The translations under genes were made by a program, and so were the position numbers. This document shows, one piece after another, positions 1-5,234 of a stretch of DNA of 5,711 bases. Under the pieces are notes generated by a model, which searched no databases, was not told the DNA's origin, and saw nothing but the letters and a program-made list of their open reading frames with translations. Origin of the DNA: an uncultured Marinilabiliales bacterium (GTDB lineage: Bacteria > Bacteroidota > Bacteroidia > Bacteroidales > BM520); NCBI GenBank assembly GCA_937877575.1, contig CALFIZ010000111.1, positions 1 to 5,711 of the forward strand. The letters are read 5' to 3'. How positions within the stretch are numbered: the stretch's first letter is position 1; every line of letters starts with the position of its first letter.

Positions 1-953
1 GAGGAGCCCAATTCGTTGGATGGGATGAAAATCTCGCCTATGCCGCAGCGGGGACCGGAGGCATACAGTCTGATGTCGCTGGCTATCTTGTAAAGACTCA
101 TTGCGGTGGTGTTGAGTGCGGCAGATGCGTTGACGATGGCATCGTGGATTTCAAGTGATTCGAATTTGTTGTCAGATACTTTGAATTCGTATCCGCTGTA
201 TTGGTTGATGTATTCCACAGCTTTGAGGTCGAATCCCGGAGGTGCGTTGAGGCCGGTGCCTGTTGCGGTTCCGCCGACGGCAAGTACCGACAGGGGTTCA
301 AGGGCATCCTTGATGTAGCCTATGCAGTGCTTTATCTGTGATGCGTATGCCGAGAACTCTTGTCCCAACGAAACCGGTGTTGCATCCATAAGATGGGTTC
401 GTCCGGTCTTGATTATCGGCATAAATTCATCGGCCTTGAACTGCAGTGCCGACTGAAGGGTCACGAGGGCGGGAAGCGTATGTTCGCTGATAACTTTCGT
501 GCAGGCGATGTACAGTGCTGAAGGGAAGACGTCATTGGTTGACTGTGAGCGGTTCACATCATCATTCGGGTGCAGGTATTTCACCTTGTCGATAAGGTTG
601 CCGCCGTTGAGTATGTGGCCGATGTTGGCGATGACTTCGTTGACGTTCATGTTAGTCTGCGTGCCGGAGCCGGACTGCCAGATGAAGAGCGGGAACTGGT
701 CGTCATATTCGCCTGCCATTATCTTGTCGCAGGCTTTCATTATCAGATTGGCTTTTACGTGCGATATGGCGTTAAGGCTGTCGTTGGCTGCCGCAGCCGC
801 CTTCTTTACCAATGCCAGCGCATAGATGACTTCCATCGGCATCGGGAAGAGTGAGAATTCAAAATTGTTGCAGGCACGCTGCGTATTCGGTCCCCATAAT
901 TTGTCTTCTTCGACAATTACTTCGCCTAAAGTGTCTTTTTCTATTCTTTCCAT
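1..953 (-). CDS. fumC: Class II fumarate hydratase (fumarase C), C-terminus cut by window edge
   Basis: Class II fumarase interconverts fumarate and L-malate in the cytoplasm (TCA cycle or its reductive branch); the family is a metal-independent homotetramer of about 465 residues, of which 317 are visible. The frame opens MERIEKDTLGEV with LWGPNTQR at residues 19-26. Active-site segments follow in family order: GSGTQTNMNVNE (95-106), HPNDDVNRSQSTND (128-141) and GRTHLMDATPVSLGQE (184-199), whose H187 aligns with the catalytic histidine of E. coli FumC. VGGTATGTGLNAP (226-238) and SGPRCGIGEI (299-308) favour fumarase over aspartase. The frame runs off the window exactly at the GSSxMPxKxN signature loop (ELGS, 314-317). 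The ATG at 953-951 lies 11 bases after the prfB stop with no Shine-Dalgarno, so it is probably co-transcribed with prfB. I saw no frame break. The assignment to the fumarase/aspartase superfamily is certain and the choice of fumarase is strong. Confidence 0.95.
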   Translation of the reverse strand, partial: MERIEKDTLGEVIVEEDKLWGPNTQRACNNFEFSLFPMPMEVIYALALVKKAAAAANDSLNAISHVKANLIMKACDKIMAGEYDDQFPLFIWQSGSGTQTNMNVNEVIANIGHILNGGNLIDKVKYLHPNDDVNRSQSTNDVFPSALYIACTKVISEHTLPALVTLQSALQFKADEFMPIIKTGRTHLMDATPVSLGQEFSAYASQIKHCIGYIKDALEPLSVLAVGGTATGTGLNAPPGFDLKAVEYINQYSGYEFKVSDNKFESLEIHDAIVNASAALNTTAMSLYKIASDIRLYASGPRCGIGEIFIPSNELGS

Positions 954-964
954 AATGAAGTGTT

Positions 965-2054
965 TTAACTGTTGCCGAATTGCATCAGGTAGGTTTTAAT
1001 CATGTCGTTGAGGTCGCCGTCCATGATGGCTTGAACGTTGGATGTTTCATAGCCTGTGCGAAGGTCCTTCACGAGTTTGTAGGGCTGCATGACATACGAG
1101 CGTATCTGCGAGCCCCATTCTATTTTTTTCTTGGAGTCTTCTATTTCCTCCTGTGCTTTTTTCCTTTTTCTCATTTCGATTTCATAAAGCTGTGATTTGA
1201 GCATCTGTAATGCCTTTTCCTTATTCTGCAGTTGCGAGCGCGTTTCCTGGCACTCGATGATGATGCCCGTAGGTTCGTGTTTCAGCCTCACTGCCGTTTC
1301 CACCTTGTTGACGTTCTGGCCGCCCGGACCGCTCGAACGGAAGGTGTCCCATTTGATGTCGGACGGATTGACCTCTATGTCAATGTTGTCATCTATGACG
1401 GGATAGACATAGACGGATGCGAAGGAAGTGTGGCGGCGGCTGTTGGCGTCGAAAGGCGAAATCCTTACGAGACGGTGGACTCCGTTTTCGCCTTTGAGAT
1501 ACCCGAACGCAAAGTCGCCTTCAAATTCCAGACTTACGGAACTGATGCCTGCAACATCTCCCGGGATGAGGCTCAATGTCTTGACAGTGTAGTTGTTGCG
1601 TTCGCCCCAGCGGATGTACATGCGCATCAGCATTTCTGCCCAGTCGTGACTTTCGGTGCCGCCGGCACCCGGATTGATGTTGAGAATGGCTCCGAACTTG
1701 TCGCTTTCGTCACTGAGCATGTTCAGAAACTCCAAGTCTTCTATCGACTTGAGAGTCTTGAGATAAGCGTTGTCAAGGTCTTCTTCGGTACATTCACCGG
1801 CTTCCCTGAATTCCTGCATTATGCCGAGGTCGTCATATTCATTGGACGCATCTGCGTATTTGTCGGTCCAGGTTTTGATATCCTTGATTTGTTTGAGAAG
1901 TTTTTCGGCTTCCTTTGAGTCGTTCCAGAAATCAGGCTGACGTGTCTGCTGTTCCAAAGCGTTTATCGTATCGAGTTTGTTGTCAATGTCAAAGGTACCT
2001 CCTTAAGGCTTCAAGCCTCTTGCCAAGGTCCTTTATGTTGTCGGATGTGTACAT
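965..2054 (-). CDS. prfB: Peptide chain release factor 2, made by programmed +1 frameshift
   Basis: RF2 reads UAA and UGA stop codons on the ribosome and releases the finished protein. The gene has two frames. A short one starts at ATG 2054-2052 and encodes 21 residues (MYTSDNIKDLGKRL...RRYL) before an in-frame TGA at 1991-1989. Skipping one base at CTT-TGA-C joins it to the main frame (DIDNKLDTINALEQQ...), which ends with TAA at 967-965. The joined product is 362 residues, close to the family norm of about 365. SPF (199-201 of the joined protein), the recognition tripeptide that marks RF2, is present, as is the catalytic GGQ (244-246) within RSSGPGGQNVNKVE. The position that is Thr246 in E. 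coli K-12 is Ser here. A single-frame caller would start at TTG 1957 and lose 32 N-terminal residues. The gene lies 50 bases after recX and 11 bases before fumC. Expression is probably autoregulated through RF2 supply. Confidence 0.96.
1988..2003 (-). promoter_or_regulatory. prfB +1 programmed frameshift (recoding) site
   Basis: Read on the minus strand the site is AGGAGG-TAC-CTT-TGA-C. It has the same architecture as the E. coli prfB site (AGGGGG-TAT-CTT-TGA-C): a Shine-Dalgarno-like hexamer at 2003-1998, one spacer codon, the slippery CTT at 1994-1992, and the in-frame TGA at 1991-1989 followed by C, a poor termination context. In the known mechanism, scarce RF2 leaves the ribosome paused at UGA; peptidyl-tRNA-Leu slips from CUU to UUU and translation continues at GAC, so RF2 controls its own synthesis. 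Both flanking frames encode RF2-like sequence, so the TGA is recoding and not a disabling mutation. Confidence 0.96.
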
Positions 2055-2081
2055 GAGATATTCTGTTGTTAAAATGGAATG

Positions 2082-2089
2082 CAAAAATA
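2082..2089 (-). promoter_or_regulatory. Possible Bacteroidota -7 promoter element for prfB-fumC
   Basis: In the 50-base gap between recX and prfB the minus strand reads TATTTTTG followed by CAT. This matches the Bacteroidota primary-sigma -7 consensus TAnnTTTG and the TATnTTTGCAT form of the two other elements in this window. Transcription would begin near 2076, giving a leader of about 22 bases to the prfB ATG at 2054. I see no convincing TTTG -33 box at the right distance, though this box is often weak. The gap is AT-rich, so a chance match is possible. Confidence 0.5.
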
Positions 2090-2104
2090 ATCAAAATAAT
2101 GGAA

Positions 2105-2515
2105 TCAGAAACCTCTTGAATACATATAGGCTTTTATTTTCTGTTCCTTCTGGATGTCATCGTCGGGAATGGTTTTACTTTTCGCTTCTTCGAGACTTTT
2201 GCGTATTTCCTCGTAGAGGTTGTCGTCGAGTTGGGCTATGGCATTGTCGATGTATCGGTCGGGAATCTGTTTGCAGCGTAACTGGTAGGCTATTTTCATC
2301 TTCCCCCATTTGCTGTATCTCAGGCTGTCGTTGGCAAATGCGCAGGCATAGCGCTGTTCGTCGATGAAGCTGTTCTCTGTCAGTTTGTTGACGATATCGT
2401 CTTGAGATTCCTTCGGGACATTGAATTTGAACATCCATTTATATACATCCTGCCGGCACATTTCCTTTCTGGAACATGAGCCTGTAAGTCGTGTGTATGC
2501 GTCTTCTGCCGTCAT
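2105..2515 (-). CDS. recX: RecX family regulatory protein, short C-terminus
   Basis: RecX binds RecA filaments and modulates, usually inhibits, RecA recombinase and SOS activity. This 136-residue protein has the family's three-helix repeat pattern: SRKEMCRQDVYKWM (about 15-28), FIDEQRYACAFANDSLRYSKWG (about 50-71), the most diagnostic block, and KMKIAYQLRCKQIPDRYIDNAIAQL (about 72-96). It ends YMYSRGF. Homologues usually carry about 7-12 further residues after this RGF (a final short helix), so the C-terminus is slightly short here. The ATG at 2515-2513 overlaps the sirtuin stop in an ATGA arrangement, implying translational coupling to the upstream gene. No Shine-Dalgarno is visible, as elsewhere in this window. 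The family call is strong; the effect of the short end is unknown. Confidence 0.9.
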   Translation of the reverse strand: MTAEDAYTRLTGSCSRKEMCRQDVYKWMFKFNVPKESQDDIVNKLTENSFIDEQRYACAFANDSLRYSKWGKMKIAYQLRCKQIPDRYIDNAIAQLDDNLYEEIRKSLEEAKSKTIPDDDIQKEQKIKAYMYSRGF

Positions 2516-3234
2516 TCTTTGAGGAGTTTGTCAACGAGTTGTGAAACGCCTATGGTGGCTTTTTCCTTGATGATGGTAAGATTTGAAACCTTGGAGGAAG
2601 GTTCTGCTTTCGGATCGATGAGGTATTTCACGCTGTCGCCTTTTGCGTAATACATCAGTGATGCGGCAGGATAAACCTGCAGAGATGTGCCTATGACAAT
2701 CAGTATATCGGCCTTTTGAACCAACTTCACTGCCGGTTCTATGTTCGGGACCGCTTCATTGAAGAAGACGATGTATGGGCGCAACAGGTCGCCGCAAATC
2801 GGGCATCTGTCGTTTTCACCCTGCTTCCAAGTCTCCTTTCCGACATGTTTCAGAGTGTCCAGCTCAAACACGTGGTCGTCGGGATGACTTGTGCAGCAGA
2901 CTTTGCGGAGCTCGCCGTGAAGATGAAGAATGTCGGATGAACCGGCACGTTCGTGAAGGTCATCGACATTCTGCGTGACGATGTTGACATTATATTTGGT
3001 TTCGAGTCTTGTAAGTTCTATATGTGCCTTGTTGGGTTGCACATCATCAAGCTGTTTGCGGCGCTGGTTGTAGAAATCTATCACCACCGGACGATTCCAG
3101 TCCAATGCGTCGTGTGTGCATATCTCCTCAACTTTGTAATTGCACCATAAACCGTCTGAATCACGGAAAGTGGGCACACCGCTCTCGGCACTGATGCCTG
3201 CACCCGTGAGCACTACTATGTTTTTTCTGTTCAT
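2512..3234 (-). CDS. cobB: Sir2 family NAD-dependent protein deacylase (class III, CobB-like)
   Basis: Sirtuins remove acyl groups from lysines in cytoplasmic proteins, consuming NAD and yielding nicotinamide and O-acyl-ADP-ribose. From the ATG at 3234 the protein has 240 residues. Visible motifs are the NAD-binding GAGISAESGVPTFRDSDGLW (11-30), TQNVDDLHERAGS (87-99), catalytic H106 in LHGEL, and GTSLQVYPAA near the end. Y55-x-x-R58 in FYNQRR is the pair that marks class III enzymes (SIRT5, E. coli CobB), which act on succinyl- or malonyl-lysine as well as acetyl-lysine. The zinc knuckle is lopsided: CPIC (144-147) is intact, but the first half is CCTSH (113-117). A start at 3270 would add 12 residues (MHLFEVEYNNKK) but would run through the proposed -7 element, so ATG 3234 is preferred. 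The gene overlaps recX by 4 bases and diverges from ruvA. Acyl preference cannot be read with certainty. Confidence 0.93.
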   Translation of the reverse strand: MNRKNIVVLTGAGISAESGVPTFRDSDGLWCNYKVEEICTHDALDWNRPVVIDFYNQRRKQLDDVQPNKAHIELTRLETKYNVNIVTQNVDDLHERAGSSDILHLHGELRKVCCTSHPDDHVFELDTLKHVGKETWKQGENDRCPICGDLLRPYIVFFNEAVPNIEPAVKLVQKADILIVIGTSLQVYPAASLMYYAKGDSVKYLIDPKAEPSSKVSNLTIIKEKATIGVSQLVDKLLKE

Positions 3235-3267
3235 TTTTTTGTTATTATATTCAACTTCAAACAAATG

Positions 3268-3275
3268 CAAATATA
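3268..3275 (-). promoter_or_regulatory. Bacteroidota -7 promoter element for the sirtuin-recX operon
   Basis: The minus strand reads TATATTTG followed by CAT, an exact match to the Bacteroidota -7 consensus TAnnTTTG. Transcription starting about 6 bases downstream (near 3262) would give a leader of about 28 bases to the sirtuin ATG at 3234. No clear -33 TTTG box is seen. The position supports the shorter sirtuin start, because the 3270 start would lie inside or upstream of the element. Confidence 0.65.
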
Positions 3276-3286
3276 AACATTTTTTT

Positions 3287-3294
3287 TATCTTTG
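3287..3294 (+). promoter_or_regulatory. Bacteroidota -7 promoter element for ruvA-sprA
   Basis: TATCTTTG followed by CAT matches the Bacteroidota -7 consensus TAnnTTTG. Transcription would begin near 3300, about 18 bases before the ruvA ATG at 3319. The upstream bases are AT-rich, with no clear -33 TTTG box. It is the only candidate promoter seen for the plus-strand pair, since only 8 bases separate ruvA from sprA. Confidence 0.68.
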
Positions 3295-3318
3295 CATGTT
3301 TGTATCTGAGATTATAAA

Positions 3319-3903
3319 ATGTACGAGTATATTTTCGGAAAATTGGTTCGTTCAAATCCCACCTATTGTGTAATTGATTGTAACGGAATAGGTTATAATA
3401 TTCTCATTTCGGTAAACACTTATACTGCCATCAAGGATATGACCGAGGTGAAACTCTACCTGCATCACATTTTACGCGAAGATTTGGAGAATCTTTACGG
3501 TTTTTTTACAGAAAAGGAACGCACAATTTTCAGATTCCTGATAACCGTATCGGGTGTCGGAGCCAATACCGCAAGGGTCATCCTTTCGTCCATGACAGCC
3601 GATGAACTGTACTCGACAATAGTTGACGGCAACTACAAACGTCTGAAATCAGTAAAGGGTATCGGTGAGAAAACGGCGCAGAGAATAGTCGTGGATTTAA
3701 GGGACAAACTGACAAAAGTCGGTTTTGATGTCGAAGTTGATGCCTTAAAGCACAATAATAATCTTGATGAAGCGTTATCTGCTTTAACGATGCTCGGTTT
3801 CCCCAAGCCTGCAGTGGAGAAAGCGTTGAGGAAAACTGTGGAAAGCAGGGGAAGTGAATTATCAGTGGAGGATCTTGTAAAAGAGACCTTGAAAATCATG
3901 TGA
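3319..3903 (+). CDS. ruvA: Holliday junction branch migration protein RuvA
   Basis: RuvA binds four-way DNA junctions as a tetramer and loads the RuvB helicase that drives branch migration during recombinational repair. The protein has 194 residues, close to the family's usual 195-205. It shows all three domains: an N-terminal OB fold beginning MYEYIFGKLV with the acidic pin E54-D55 in HHILREDLENLYGF; two helix-hairpin-helix DNA-binding motifs, FLITVSGVGANTARVIL (73-89) and LKSVKGIGEKTAQRIV (109-124); and a C-terminal RuvB-contacting domain from about 148 (LDEALSALTMLGF...EDLVKETLKIM). The ATG at 3319 is the family start and has no Shine-Dalgarno. The stop at 3901-3903 lies 8 bases before the sprA ATG, so the two genes are probably one transcript. 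RuvB is not encoded next to it, which is common in Bacteroidota. Confidence 0.97.
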   Translation: MYEYIFGKLVRSNPTYCVIDCNGIGYNILISVNTYTAIKDMTEVKLYLHHILREDLENLYGFFTEKERTIFRFLITVSGVGANTARVILSSMTADELYSTIVDGNYKRLKSVKGIGEKTAQRIVVDLRDKLTKVGFDVEVDALKHNNNLDEALSALTMLGFPKPAVEKALRKTVESRGSELSVEDLVKETLKIM

Positions 3904-3911
3904 TTGAATTA

Positions 3912-5234
3912 ATGAAGAATATAAACTGTCATCTGTCTGTAACTGTCCTGATCCTTACCCTTTGGGCATTTTTTGTGCCTGAGGCGTATTGTACTGCCCC
4001 TTTGTATGCCCCGCAGGAACCGGATACAATCCTCAGATTCCCTTTTAAGAATGACGATGGCACTAATCCTTATTTCCGTAATAATGACCTGTATCTCAAA
4101 GATCCTGAGAATCTTAAGACTACAGTTGAATACGACCCGGAGACCAACCAGTATGTCCTCAAAAAGAAAATCGGCGACATGGATTACAGAATCCCGTATT
4201 ACATGGATTATGAGGACTATTTGCAGTATCAGCTCGACAAGATGATGTTTGACTATTGGAAGGAACGTTCAGCCACGGCTGGTCAGGATGCCCGCCAGGG
4301 ACTGATACCCACCATAAACATCAAGAGTGAGGCTTTCGACAAGATATTCGGCTCAAATACCATTGATATACGTCCGCAAGGTTCCGCTGAACTGAAGTTC
4401 GGTATTCTGCATAATAACCGCGATGACCAGAATCTTGACGTAAGACAAAGGAAAACCACGAGTTTTGACTTTGACATGAAGCTGAAACTCAGCCTTATGG
4501 CAAAAATAGGCGAAAAAATCCAGTTCAACCTCAATTTCGATAACGATGCCATGAATTTTGAACTCGACAATGAATTCAAACTGGCTTACGAAGGCGAGGA
4601 GGACGATATCCTCAAACTGATAGAGGCAGGTAATGTCACACTGCCTCTCAACAGCTCCCTTATTACCGGCAGCCAGAAACTGTTCGGTATCAAGACGAAA
4701 CTGCAATTCGGCAGACTGACGTTAACGGCGTTGGTTTCAAAGCAGAATACCACATCCAAGACAGTCAGCTCGTCCGGCGGCGTGCAGAACACCCCGTTCA
4801 AAATCAAGTCGTCGGAATACGATGAAAACCGCCACTTCTTCCTGGCACAGTATTTCAGGGACAACTACGAAAGAGCTCTGTCAACGCTGCCTATCATAAC
4901 TTCCGACGTCACCATCACCAAGATTGAGGTCTGGGTGACGAACATAGGCGCAGCCGTTACCGACAACAGGAACATCATAGCATTTACAGACCTTGGTGAG
5001 CATAACCCGAGCAACCAGCTGCTTTTCAATAAAGACAACATCCTATATCCGGATGATAGCCGCAACACGCTGACAGATGTGATTTTCAGCGGAGACACGT
5101 CTCAGCTTCGTGACATCAGTACGGTATTCACATATCTGAGCTCTCTTCCGGGCTGGCAGAACGTAACCGCACCCAAATTTTATATCAAACTGCGCCGCGT
5201 GGCCGTATTTTTACAGCAGACGGCACGATTATAG
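3912..5234 (+). CDS. sprA: SprA, type IX secretion outer-membrane translocon, N-terminal fragment
   Basis: SprA (Sov in Porphyromonas) is the very large outer-membrane barrel, about 2,300-2,500 residues, through which type IX secretion cargo leaves the cell. Only the first 418 or so residues are here. After MKN comes a hydrophobic stretch (8-22), a signal peptide likely cut near EAYC-TAP (24-30); this is not a lipobox. Family landmarks follow: LRFPFKNDDG (41-50), LYLKDPENLKTTVEYDPET (60-78), a YWKE block (115-118), FGSNTIDIRPQGS (146-158), then alternating beta-strand-like sequence ending GWQNVT (414-419, bases 5151-5168). Beyond about 5168 the frame is the out-of-frame reading of another gene (VAVFLQQTARL) and stops by chance at TAG 5232-5234, so the last 20 or so residues are not SprA. 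ATG 3912 is preferred over GTG 3900 because it directly precedes the signal peptide. Family identity is strong; the 3' end is spurious. Confidence 0.9.
   Translation: MKNINCHLSVTVLILTLWAFFVPEAYCTAPLYAPQEPDTILRFPFKNDDGTNPYFRNNDLYLKDPENLKTTVEYDPETNQYVLKKKIGDMDYRIPYYMDYEDYLQYQLDKMMFDYWKERSATAGQDARQGLIPTINIKSEAFDKIFGSNTIDIRPQGSAELKFGILHNNRDDQNLDVRQRKTTSFDFDMKLKLSLMAKIGEKIQFNLNFDNDAMNFELDNEFKLAYEGEEDDILKLIEAGNVTLPLNSSLITGSQKLFGIKTKLQFGRLTLTALVSKQNTTSKTVSSSGGVQNTPFKIKSSEYDENRHFFLAQYFRDNYERALSTLPIITSDVTITKIEVWVTNIGAAVTDNRNIIAFTDLGEHNPSNQLLFNKDNILYPDDSRNTLTDVIFSGDTSQLRDISTVFTYLSSLPGWQNVTAPKFYIKLRRVAVFLQQTARL
5153..5168 (+). other. Junction between sprA and foreign PBP2 sequence
   Basis: The 16 bases CTGGCAGAACGTAACC fit both neighbours. 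In the sprA frame they end GWQNVT; two frames over they read LAERNR, the start of the conserved PBP2 segment LAERNRTQILYQTAPRGRI. To the left only the sprA frame is protein-like; to the right only the PBP2 frame is. Leucine codon use also changes here. This pattern suits a join at a short shared sequence, either an assembly chimera or, less likely, illegitimate recombination. Confidence 0.8.

Larger units (their letters stand above)
3265..3297. repeat. Inverted repeat joining two divergent -7 elements
   Basis: ATGCAAA at 3265-3271 is the exact reverse complement of TTTGCAT at 3291-3297, separated by 19 AT-rich bases. Each arm contains the TTTG of one of the two opposed promoter elements and the CAT after it. 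The symmetry therefore follows from two similar promoters facing away from each other. A regulator binding the dyad is possible, but the sequence does not require one. Confidence 0.6.

Noticed and set aside
1..953. Aspartate ammonia-lyase instead of fumarase
   Set aside because: The two families share the active-site motifs, but SGPRCGIGEI and the start RIEKDTLGEV-LWGPNTQR fit fumarase C better; aspartase has a GPRAGLNEI-type sequence here.
1232..1918. 228-residue open frame on the plus strand inside prfB
   Set aside because: It lies wholly antisense to the well-conserved prfB coding sequence, has no recognisable motif, and looks like a codon-phase shadow.
1989..1991. In-frame TGA read as a disabling mutation of prfB
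   Set aside because: The surrounding AGGAGG-TAC-CTT-TGA-C is the known RF2 recoding signal and both flanking frames encode RF2-like sequence.
1915..2367. 150-residue plus-strand open frame over the prfB start and recX
   Set aside because: It runs antisense across two real genes and the gap between them; its Cys/Arg-rich composition is typical of a shadow frame.
3235..3270. Longer sirtuin start at 3270 (12 extra residues)
   Set aside because: It would overlap the candidate -7 element, leave no room for a leader, and add residues not typical of sirtuins, whose first strand begins right before the GAGIS motif.
3900..3902. GTG start for sprA overlapping the ruvA stop
   Set aside because: ATG 3912 begins directly with a Lys-Asn n-region and a hydrophobic core, a normal signal peptide. 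GTG cannot be fully excluded.
3912..3992. Lipoprotein signal (lipobox) at Cys27 of SprA
   Set aside because: The residues before the Cys are E-A-Y, which do not form a lipobox; an ordinary signal peptidase I site is more likely.
5114..5152. Extending the PBP2 frame left of the junction
   Set aside because: The frame is open back to a TGA at 5111, but its residues there (HQYGIHISELSSG) are unlike PBP2, while the sprA frame over the same bases is protein-like.
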